This document shows, in pieces, positions 8,612 through 15,550 of a stretch of 47,319 nt of DNA. This DNA comes from Pelagibacteraceae bacterium AG-390-L03 (GTDB lineage: Bacteria; Pseudomonadota; Alphaproteobacteria; Pelagibacterales; Pelagibacteraceae): NCBI GenBank assembly GCA_003279685.1, contig QCHA01000007.1, forward strand, positions 1 through 47,319. Reading direction: 5' to 3'. The notes under the pieces were generated by a model. It saw nothing but the letters and a program-made list of their open reading frames with translations. It searched no databases and was not told the origin of the DNA. Every line of letters starts with the position of its first letter. Position 1 is the stretch's first letter. The position numbers and the translations under genes are program-made.

Positions 8612-9984
8612 TACAACCAAATATCACTTGTACAATCTCCACCTGGATATCTACTTTCATGACATCTGCTTGGACCATTAGGTTCTTTCCCAAAATCAAC
8701 TATGAAATCCTTATTGATTTTCATTCCTCCATTTTCAACATCACAATCAATCATTATCATAGCTCCTCCTTGGGTACGAATTTCTGGATAGAATTGATTA
8801 TCCCAAGTTGAAAACAATGAAGTTGTAACGTACATACGTTTTCCATCTAAAGATAATTGATACATTTGTGGGCCACCGGCAATTTTTACTCCATTTACAA
8901 TTGGTGCTTTGCCTAAAAGTCCTCCCATCCATACTTGACCAGTTAATTTTGGATTATGAGGATCAGAAATGTCGTATTGCCTCATATCTCCGTGAAGCCA
9001 ATTATTTAGATAAAGATACTTATCATCCATTGAAACAAGTATAGCAGACATTACACCTGGTATGGGGATAGGCCATTCAGGGTGTGGTTCATTTTCAACA
9101 TCAATAATTTTTTCCCACTCCCATTTTCCTTCTTTAGATTTCCAAAAATGAATTACATTTGCACTTAAGGCTGCTCCACAAAATCCATGACTGCTATCAG
9201 GATTATGTAAAAATTTTACCTCTAGAGGTATTAAACCATCTTCACCTAAGTACATTGTCTCAACTGGTTCTTTCTTTTTAAAATCCCAAATATGTAATCT
9301 ACGTCCGTATTTTAAGTGCCCTACTTCTTCAAGATCAAAACCAGGCATAAAAGTATTTGGTGCAGCCCATTCGGAACTGACCATTACATTATGTCGTGGC
9401 TGATACCAAAAATCATAACTAAATGGAATATCGCCCATAGAATTTTCCCACCTTCCTACTATTTCAAAGTCTTTATTTAAATGCAAATACCCTCCAGGAG
9501 CTTCTCCTCTTGCATTACCTAGAAAAGAAATAATAATTTCAGAACCGAGACAATGAACTGTATGAGGACCTGACAAATTTGTTTTTGATTTTATTTCAGA
9601 GCCCTCAATAATTTTGTGAATTTTTGGGGCAAAAGGATCTGACGCAGTATCAATCACGTGAATATTATTAGATCTAACTCCCGGAACTAAAAGATATTTT
9701 CTGCTCATATTCTCATCTCCATGACATGAAGAACAAGCATTCCACCCCATATGATGTAGCTCATCTCCTATTCCAGGCATTTCAAGACGGTGAATAACTT
9801 GTGAATATGTCGGGCTATCTGGATCAACATCAATAGTTGCAAGATAATCAGGTTTTTGAATTCCAGTGCCAGTATAAATAGCTATGGTATATAAAAGTTT
9901 TTCATTAGGCGCTTTAATTGCCTCAGATGGACTAGCATAACCAGGACCACAACATGATTTATCCATATTTTTTATATTATTCAT
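8611..9984 (-). CDS. selenium-binding protein SBP56/SELENBP1 family, probable methanethiol oxidase
   Basis: 457-residue beta-propeller protein. In this family, human SELENBP1 and bacterial MtoX are methanethiol oxidases forming formaldehyde, hydrogen sulfide and hydrogen peroxide; MtoX is copper dependent. The sequence carries CCGPGYASP near the N-terminus, ELHHMGWNACSSCHGD (with the Cys matching the selenium-binding Cys of SELENBP1), YDFWYQPRHNVM, NWLHGDMRQYDISDP and a C-terminal YPGGDCTSDIWL. These match the human protein strikingly well. No signal peptide is visible, unlike periplasmic bacterial MtoX, so a cytoplasmic location is likely. SAR11 releases methanethiol from DMSP, which gives such an enzyme an obvious substrate. 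Activity is inferred from family. Confidence 0.85.
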   Translation of the reverse strand: MNNIKNMDKSCCGPGYASPSEAIKAPNEKLLYTIAIYTGTGIQKPDYLATIDVDPDSPTYSQVIHRLEMPGIGDELHHMGWNACSSCHGDENMSRKYLLVPGVRSNNIHVIDTASDPFAPKIHKIIEGSEIKSKTNLSGPHTVHCLGSEIIISFLGNARGEAPGGYLHLNKDFEIVGRWENSMGDIPFSYDFWYQPRHNVMVSSEWAAPNTFMPGFDLEEVGHLKYGRRLHIWDFKKKEPVETMYLGEDGLIPLEVKFLHNPDSSHGFCGAALSANVIHFWKSKEGKWEWEKIIDVENEPHPEWPIPIPGVMSAILVSMDDKYLYLNNWLHGDMRQYDISDPHNPKLTGQVWMGGLLGKAPIVNGVKIAGGPQMYQLSLDGKRMYVTTSLFSTWDNQFYPEIRTQGGAMIMIDCDVENGGMKINKDFIVDFGKEPNGPSRCHESRYPGGDCTSDIWL

Positions 9985-10181
9985 TATCTATCTTTTTTAA
10001 TTTGGTTTTCACAAAATTTTCGGGCTTCCTCTAGGTCTGTAATTTTAGACTCAGATAATTTTTGACTTCCTGCAAGACAAGCATCTACTGCTCTTTTAAA
10101 ATTATGATCGTTAAAGCTTAAAACAAAATACATTGCTAATGCTATAAAAATAACAATTAAAATATTCTTTTTATTTAACAC
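9984..10181 (-). CDS. small single-pass membrane protein
   Basis: 65-residue protein starting with GTG at 10181, which overlaps the stop of the upstream crotonase gene. Its own stop overlaps the ATG of the SELENBP1-like gene (TAATG at 9984). Residues about 6-22 form a hydrophobic segment (ILIVIFIALAMYFVLSF). The remainder is polar with two cysteines and an EEARKFCENQIKK tail, a pattern compatible with a small exported or inner-membrane-anchored domain. I recognise no family. The overlaps on both sides are the main reason to believe it is real. Confidence 0.6.
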   Translation of the reverse strand: MLNKKNILIVIFIALAMYFVLSFNDHNFKRAVDACLAGSQKLSESKITDLEEARKFCENQIKKDR

Positions 10182-10960
10182 TATTTATTTTTCCAGTTTG
10201 GTTTACGTTTTTCCAAAAATGCTGATATTCCTTCTTTTGCATCCATTGCCATCATATTTATTGTCATCATTTTACTTGTATATGCATAAGCTTTTTTTAA
10301 CGGCATTTCTAATTGTTTGTAAAAAGCTTGTTTGCCAATTTTAATTGTTAAATTTGATTTTGAAGCAATAGTTTTTGCAACTTTTAATACTTCCTCGTTT
10401 AATTTTGATTTTGAATAGCATTCATTAATTAACCCAATTTCTTTTGCATAATTAGCTTTAATTGGTGCACCTGTAAGCAACATTTTCATCATTGGTTTTC
10501 TATTTATTTTTCTACTGACAGCAACCATAGGAGTGCTACAAAATAATCCTATATTTACTCCAGGTGTTGCAAATAATGCGTCCTTAGTACTATAAGCTAA
10601 ATCACAACTAGCAACTAACTGGCATCCAGCAGCAAATGCAGCTCCATGAACTTTTGCAATTACTGGCTTTCTTCCCTCAACGATTTGTAGCATTACTTTT
10701 GAACAAAGATTAAATAATTTTTGATATTTTTCTCTTTTACTCAACCCTCTGACTTCTTTTAAATTATGTCCTGCACTAAATCCTTTACCTGCGCCCTCTA
10801 AAATAATTACTTTTACCTTTTTATCTGAATCAAGCTTTTTTAAAGTATTAAGTAAATCTTTTAAATTTTTAAATGATAATGAATTATATGTTTTTTGCTC
10901 GTCAATAATAATTGATGCGATTGCGTTGTTAATTTTTTTTATTTTAATATTGCTTATCAT
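10181..10960 (-). CDS. enoyl-CoA hydratase/isomerase family protein, ECHDC3-like
   Basis: 259-residue crotonase-fold protein. The CoA-binding/oxyanion segments are clear: GKGFSAGHNLKEVRG at about 59-72 and HGAAFAAGCQLVASCDLAY at about 105-123. The two glutamates that act in classical enoyl-CoA hydratase are replaced: the first position is Gln (Q114 in AGCQL) and the second is Gly (G134 in TPGVNIG). This, plus GLFCSTPM and KRKPNWK at the end, matches the ECHDC3 subgroup, whose reaction is not settled. It lies in a minus-strand run between 2OG oxygenases and the SELENBP1-like gene. A straightforward beta-oxidation hydratase role is unlikely. Confidence 0.8.
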   Translation of the reverse strand: MISNIKIKKINNAIASIIIDEQKTYNSLSFKNLKDLLNTLKKLDSDKKVKVIILEGAGKGFSAGHNLKEVRGLSKREKYQKLFNLCSKVMLQIVEGRKPVIAKVHGAAFAAGCQLVASCDLAYSTKDALFATPGVNIGLFCSTPMVAVSRKINRKPMMKMLLTGAPIKANYAKEIGLINECYSKSKLNEEVLKVAKTIASKSNLTIKIGKQAFYKQLEMPLKKAYAYTSKMMTINMMAMDAKEGISAFLEKRKPNWKNK

Positions 10961-10961
10961 A

Positions 10962-11813
10962 TTAATCTGCTAAACCATCTGATCTTGTTCGATTTCTTTC
11001 TATATGAATTGGCAATATTTTTCCATAAATAGCTTCTGAATGTTCTGGCGTATTAACTCTCCAAGGATCTAAAACATAAGCTGGAATACAAAGATATCTT
11101 GGTTTATTTCCTTTTACCTTTGTTACTCTATGCATTGTAAATCTACCTTTAAATATTTGTAGATCTCCAGGTTCTAACTTTAATTGTCTAACTTTTGACC
11201 TATCACCTTCTAATACTTTCTTAACTTCATTAAAATTTTCATTTCCTGGCTCTCTAATGAATGGACAATATTCAAAAATTCCTCCTTCATCAGGTTTTTG
11301 TATCATTATACTAAGTGTAAATTCACAACTATCAAAATGCCAAGGTAAAATTCCTTCTGGTTTCATTACATTATATGCGTGACAAGCTAAAGGATCCGCC
11401 CATCTATATATTGGTGAAATACCTAGGCAAGCTGACACAAATTTTAAAAGCTCTTCCTGCTCGTATAAAAATTTCATTTCAGAGTCTTTATTAAAAAGGT
11501 CTGAGTTTAAATATCCATTATCTCTCTCTAAAAAAGTTCTTTTAGGATGGCTTAGAGGTAATGATAGGTTATCCTTAGAGTTAAGATAAGGATTAATACT
11601 TTTTTTTGACATAAAAACTTTGTCAATTTTTTTTTCTAATTCGAAATTCATTGATTTAATTGATTGCGGTAAAATAAAATTTGGGATAGTAGAGCAACTA
11701 AACTGATCCAAATCATCTTTACATTTTTTAATTAATTTTTGAATTTTTACCGAAGATAAATCATGAATTGGGTAATTTTCTAAATCTACAATAGTTTGCA
11801 ATCTCTCATTCAT
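10962..11813 (-). CDS. Fe(II)/2-oxoglutarate-dependent oxygenase (HxD...H type)
   Basis: 283-residue cupin-fold oxygenase. A facial triad can be placed at H159 and D161 (PWHFDSCEFTLSIM) and H228 (FKGRFTMHRV), with R239 (KPRYL) as the likely 2-oxoglutarate-binding arginine. The segment between, GDLQIFKGRFTMHRVTKV, is typical for these hydroxylases. The substrate is unknown. Members of this group hydroxylate or oxidatively demethylate small polar molecules. It starts 35 bases from a second 2OG oxygenase gene and is followed at one base by the ECHDC3-like gene, so a short modification or degradation pathway is plausible. Confidence 0.75.
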   Translation of the reverse strand: MNERLQTIVDLENYPIHDLSSVKIQKLIKKCKDDLDQFSCSTIPNFILPQSIKSMNFELEKKIDKVFMSKKSINPYLNSKDNLSLPLSHPKRTFLERDNGYLNSDLFNKDSEMKFLYEQEELLKFVSACLGISPIYRWADPLACHAYNVMKPEGILPWHFDSCEFTLSIMIQKPDEGGIFEYCPFIREPGNENFNEVKKVLEGDRSKVRQLKLEPGDLQIFKGRFTMHRVTKVKGNKPRYLCIPAYVLDPWRVNTPEHSEAIYGKILPIHIERNRTRSDGLAD

Positions 11814-11848
11814 TTAAATTTATTTTTTATCTTATTGTTTAATCAATC

Positions 11849-12733
11849 TTAATTTTTTTGAAGTTCGTAAATAGACACATAATGTTTTTTTTTTGGCAAC
11901 GGTATGATTGTAGGGACTTTTGTTAGCCTTGGTTTTACTGAATTCTTTCCAACTATAATGTTCTTATTATAATTTTCTAAATCTACCTCTGGATGAGGAT
12001 TGCCATCATTGATTAATGGCCATGCATCAGAAGCTCTATATCCAAATAAAATTAAAGGCCTCGAACTATTCATCTGATTATGACCAGACCCATGTATAGA
12101 TCTACAGTGAAAAAAAACTACTGTTCCTGCATTACCAATTATGGAAACACTATTTTTTATTCCAACTTTATTTTTTTTTGTATCTATTTTTCCAACAAAA
12201 AAATTTTCACTATTATGATGGCTATATAATTTTCCTTCATGTGAATTTTTTATTATTTTAAGAGGTCCATTTTTCTCATAGCAATCGTCTAAATATATAC
12301 CAACGGTAACTAAATCATCGTTAGTATGAGGATAAAATGCCCAGTCTTGATGCCATCCAATTTCACTTCCTTTTTTTTTATTTGGAAGTTTAAAGTTTAA
12401 TTTGCCCAAATGAAATCTTACAGATCCTCCTAATAACTTTTTAACTATAGATATTATTTTTTTATCTCTGGATAAATCATAAAAAATTTTATGTCTATTT
12501 TGAGGATTGTTTAACCTTAAAATTTCTTTATTTTGTGAAGTGTTTGAATTGTAAACAAAGTGATAATTATCATAAGATTGAGTTCCATTTGTATCTTTTT
12601 TTTTATTTTTTCGATTTTCTTTTGTTACAACCTCATTAACAATTTTATTTATATTATTAATCTTTTTTTGAGTAATTAAATTTTTTTTTACTAGATATCC
12701 ATTTTTTTTAAAAAAATTTAAATCTGAATTCAT
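11849..12733 (-). CDS. phytanoyl-CoA dioxygenase (PhyH) family protein
   Basis: 294-residue Fe(II)/2OG oxygenase. It opens with LNFFKKNGYLVKKNLI, the usual PhyH start. The metal ligands are placed at H128 and D130 (GWHQDWAFYPHTN) and H214 (CRSIHGSGHNQMNSSRP), with R225 as the likely 2-oxoglutarate contact. PhyH proteins in marine bacteria act on varied small molecules and osmolytes; the substrate is unknown. The gene is markedly A-rich, with many Lys and Asn codons. It sits between the nucleotidyltransferase gene (six-base gap) and the other oxygenase. Confidence 0.82.
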   Translation of the reverse strand: MNSDLNFFKKNGYLVKKNLITQKKINNINKIVNEVVTKENRKNKKKDTNGTQSYDNYHFVYNSNTSQNKEILRLNNPQNRHKIFYDLSRDKKIISIVKKLLGGSVRFHLGKLNFKLPNKKKGSEIGWHQDWAFYPHTNDDLVTVGIYLDDCYEKNGPLKIIKNSHEGKLYSHHNSENFFVGKIDTKKNKVGIKNSVSIIGNAGTVVFFHCRSIHGSGHNQMNSSRPLILFGYRASDAWPLINDGNPHPEVDLENYNKNIIVGKNSVKPRLTKVPTIIPLPKKKHYVSIYELQKN

Positions 12734-12739
12734 TGAAAT

Positions 12740-13114
12740 TTATTTTAATTTTCCTTCTTCTCTCATCTTGGCTCTAATTTTAGTAGCAGAAATTTCTTGA
12801 ATTTCTTTTGAAAGTTCAATTTCTTCAATTTTGTATCCTACACCACGTCCATAACAAATATTTGTAATATTTGGCACGAGCATTACTTTAAATTGACCTT
12901 CAAACTCTGGATTTAATCTATCTTCAATATTTCTCTTAACTGTATCAAAATCAAATGGATTATCATCAACCCCTTGGACATCTCTTATTTGAATGCAAAC
13001 TTGACCAGTTTTTTTTATTATCTCTTTAAATAAAGTGTAATGACCATCATGAAATGGCTGCCATCTTCCTAACATTTGTGCGGTTGGTTTTTTGTTATCC
13101 CATTCGTAAGCCAT
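12740..13114 (-). CDS. cytidylyltransferase-like nucleotidyltransferase (HxGH), NadM/RfaE-type fold
   Basis: 124-residue nucleotidyltransferase-superfamily domain. The nucleotide-binding HxGH motif appears as HDGH within GRWQPFHDGHYTLF (about residues 16-29), and the late ISATKIRAKM matches the ISSTxIR motif. It would transfer an AMP or CMP moiety onto a phosphorylated small molecule. At 124 residues it is a minimal single domain, too short for NAD synthesis enzymes with extra domains. The ATG overlaps the stop of the kinase gene by one base (TAATG at 13114), so the kinase and transferase are very probably made together and may act in sequence. Confidence 0.75.
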   Translation of the reverse strand: MAYEWDNKKPTAQMLGRWQPFHDGHYTLFKEIIKKTGQVCIQIRDVQGVDDNPFDFDTVKRNIEDRLNPEFEGQFKVMLVPNITNICYGRGVGYKIEEIELSKEIQEISATKIRAKMREEGKLK

Positions 13115-13521
13115 TATTTTATCTCCTTTATTATTTTTGGAGCCCAGTTTTTAGCATCTTGTGTTGTCACATGAAAGTCAAACTTATCAGGCTTAACGAA
13201 CATCTTGTTAGTATCATCAAATCTTCCTTCTTTAATTGTATCAACCCAAATAGTAAAATCTGCATGAAATAAAGCTCTTGCCTCAGGAGTTGGGCAAATA
13301 AAATCTGCTACAACAAAATTTCCATCTTCTTTCAATTTTAAAGCAAAATCTGCCATTCTTTTTGCTTGTCTTTTTCTTCCTTCTTCAGAAAAATCCCAGT
13401 CATTTGCTTTTTTTCTAACCTCATCAGCGTTTAACCTTTTTGCATTTATCAATGGTGCTAATTCGTCAGCTAGTGTTGTTTTTCCTGAGCCTGGAAGACC
13501 CATTATTAAAATAATTTTCAT
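13114..13521 (-). CDS. P-loop kinase related to adenylylsulfate kinase
   Basis: 135-residue kinase, shorter than normal APS kinase (about 170-200). The Walker A motif is GLPGSGKTT at about 8-16; LNADEVRKKANDWDFSEEGRKRQAKRM mirrors the APS-kinase DGDxxR...FSxxxR region; and FVVADFICPTPEARALF mirrors the following strand. The canonical sulfate-assimilation partners (cysD, cysN, cysH) are not nearby, and SAR11 is known for lacking assimilatory sulfate reduction. A role phosphorylating another small molecule for the coupled nucleotidyltransferase is therefore more likely. That is inference. Confidence 0.72.
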   Translation of the reverse strand: MKIILIMGLPGSGKTTLADELAPLINAKRLNADEVRKKANDWDFSEEGRKRQAKRMADFALKLKEDGNFVVADFICPTPEARALFHADFTIWVDTIKEGRFDDTNKMFVKPDKFDFHVTTQDAKNWAPKIIKEIK

Positions 13522-13523
13522 AT

Positions 13524-14738
13524 TTATATCAAGCTATTTGCAACCCATTTATGGAATTGATGTGTTGGTGAGTCCATAACTGGTGAAAAGTTTCCTCCAT
13601 TATAAATAGGAGAACTTCTTCCTGCTTGCATTCCTTCAATTGCCTTTACATCTTCTAACATAACATCTTTCCAAAATCTTGAATTTTCTTTTCTTAACTC
13701 TTTATAATCTTCACCATTAGCACTTTTATCACCAACATAATATATCTGCATATGCTCTTTAGTTTGATTGGTTGTAAGTGGTTCAAGCCAAAAAACATAA
13801 AAATGATCTAGATGCAATCCAATCATAACATTTGGAAATAATGCAATATACTCTGAATTTTTAAGAGATTTTTTTTCCCAATTCTTGAATATATCAAACT
13901 TATTATTTCCTTGAATAGGTTGTTCATATTTCTTGCTTCCTTGTCCTGCAAATCGATTTGGTAAACCTTCAATGTGATAATGATCATTAATACTTGATAC
14001 TTTGTTTAATTCAGGATGAATAGTTGGTAGATGATAGCTTTCACAGTAATTCTCAATTGCAAACTTCCAATTGCATTTGACCTCTAAATCAAAATAGCCA
14101 TAATCTTTAGAATAAACTAATAATTTTTGATCTTCGTGATTAATAAATTTAGACCATCTTTGTTCAAGTGGCTTGATGTACTCTTCAAATTCAATTTCAT
14201 TTGAATTAATATTAACAAAAATAATATCCATCCATATTTTAGATCTGACCTCTTTTAGATTGCTCCGATTCTTTTCGAATTGATCTGAGCTATGAACATT
14301 TAAACCTCCTATATGAGGGGTAGCCACCAAATTTCCTTTAAAATCATATGACCAGGAATGATAAGGACATCGAATTACATTTTTTAAAGTACATGGTTTG
14401 TCAATCAATTTGAAGCCTCTGTGACTACAGACATTGTGGAACACTCTAATTTTAAGTTCCTTGTCTCTGACAATTATTAAAGGAATCCCGAGTAGATTGT
14501 ATGGCTTCGTATCTCCAGCATTAGGTATTGAGCTACCAACTCCTATCACTGTCCATTTTTCACAAAAAATCTTATTTTTCTCATATTCCAAATATTCTTC
14601 GCTAGTGTAACACTCGTTTGGAAGTCCATTTGCATTTTCAATAGGTCTATCAACATTCATCAACTTCTTGATATCTAAAATTTCTGAAAGAGACTTATTT
14701 TTATGATTTTGATCCACAAAAAAAATTACCATGGACAT
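13524..14738 (-). CDS. Rieske non-haem iron oxygenase, alpha subunit (quaternary-amine-type)
   Basis: 404 residues from the ATG at 14738. A TTG at 14753 or an ATG at 14657 are alternatives; the latter would leave more room for a promoter facing the divergent gene at 14771. The Rieske [2Fe-2S] site is C104-x-H106 (NVCSHRGF) and C124-xx-H127 (RCPYHSW). The catalytic iron site is ENYCESYHLPTIHPEL, giving H236 and H241, with a late Asp in LEDVKAIEGMQ. The bridging position, Asp in naphthalene dioxygenase, is Glu233 here, as in the carnitine oxygenase CntA. Related enzymes demethylate or cleave betaines. No reductase is adjacent. The substrate is unknown. Confidence 0.82.
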   Translation of the reverse strand: MSMVIFFVDQNHKNKSLSEILDIKKLMNVDRPIENANGLPNECYTSEEYLEYEKNKIFCEKWTVIGVGSSIPNAGDTKPYNLLGIPLIIVRDKELKIRVFHNVCSHRGFKLIDKPCTLKNVIRCPYHSWSYDFKGNLVATPHIGGLNVHSSDQFEKNRSNLKEVRSKIWMDIIFVNINSNEIEFEEYIKPLEQRWSKFINHEDQKLLVYSKDYGYFDLEVKCNWKFAIENYCESYHLPTIHPELNKVSSINDHYHIEGLPNRFAGQGSKKYEQPIQGNNKFDIFKNWEKKSLKNSEYIALFPNVMIGLHLDHFYVFWLEPLTTNQTKEHMQIYYVGDKSANGEDYKELRKENSRFWKDVMLEDVKAIEGMQAGRSSPIYNGGNFSPVMDSPTHQFHKWVANSLI

Positions 14739-14770
14739 AATTTTTGGCAACAAATTTCCAATTTTGAGGC

Positions 14771-15550
14771 ATGTTGAATTTCTTTGACAGCTTTTTTAAA
14801 AAGGATAATGATCTGGAAAAAATGAATTTTTCACTCGAAATTGGTCCTCATACTGACCTTGAAACTTTGCCTCCTGTAAAGGATGTATACGTTACTATGC
14901 TACCTGGTGGTGATTACAAGCAGACTGCTGACAAATCAGGAGACCTTGTTAAAAAAGGTTTTAACCCAGTTCCACATTTTCCAGCCAGATCAATAAACAA
15001 TGAAAAAGAATTAAAAGATTATGTTTCAAGATCTAAAGATCAAGGTGTTAAACAAGCTTTAGTAATTGGTGGAAGCAGAGAACCAATTGGTAAGTTTGAT
15101 AGCTCATATCAAATTTTAGAAACAGGATTTTTTGAAGGAATTAAAATTGGTATCGCAGGTCATCCTGAGGGAAGTCCAGATATACCAGAACAAAATTTAG
15201 AAAAAGCAATGATAGATAAAAAGCCTTATGCAGATTACATAGTAACCCAATGGTTGTTAGATAGTCAGCCTATTGTTGATTTTGTTTCTAAACAAAGCGT
15301 ACCAGTGCATGTTGGAATTACTGGGCCAATGAAAATATCTAGCTTAATAAAATTTGCTAATATTGTCGGAGCAAAAAATTCCATTAACTTTCTTAAATCT
15401 AATTTTACTAAGGCGTTAGATTTATTGAAACCTAAAGACCCTAATGAACTAATTGGGAAAGTTAAATCGCATACTAATAACTTCCACATTTATACATTCG
15501 GCGGCTTGAAGGAAACAAACAAGTGGTTGAAGGAGAATGGTTATGTCTAA
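14771..15550 (+). CDS. methylenetetrahydrofolate reductase-like protein
   Basis: 259-residue TIM-barrel protein of the MTHFR superfamily. It shows FSLEIGPHTD, VYVTMLPGGDYKQT, GFNPVPHFPAR and ALVIGGSREPIG, then GIAGHPEGSPDI, which match MTHFR strand/loop positions including the folate-side HPEG-like turn. It overlaps the downstream DmdA-like gene and is presumably its partner, interconverting methylene- and methyl-THF. ATG at 14771 has a GAGG only one base away, so an internal ATG at 14822 with GGA upstream is a possible true start. It diverges from the Rieske gene with about 30 bases between. Confidence 0.75.
   Translation: MLNFFDSFFKKDNDLEKMNFSLEIGPHTDLETLPPVKDVYVTMLPGGDYKQTADKSGDLVKKGFNPVPHFPARSINNEKELKDYVSRSKDQGVKQALVIGGSREPIGKFDSSYQILETGFFEGIKIGIAGHPEGSPDIPEQNLEKAMIDKKPYADYIVTQWLLDSQPIVDFVSKQSVPVHVGITGPMKISSLIKFANIVGAKNSINFLKSNFTKALDLLKPKDPNELIGKVKSHTNNFHIYTFGGLKETNKWLKENGYV

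Noticed and set aside
11849..12733. Horizontal transfer of the very A-rich PhyH region
   Set aside because: The composition is extreme but within the range of accessory genes in a genome near 30% GC; no mobile-element gene, tRNA or direct repeat flanks it.
13524..14738. Calling the Rieske gene glycine betaine monooxygenase (gbcA)
   Set aside because: No gbcB-type reductase is present and SAR11 is known to use betaine-homocysteine methyltransferase; the family evidence supports only a quaternary-amine-like Rieske oxygenase.
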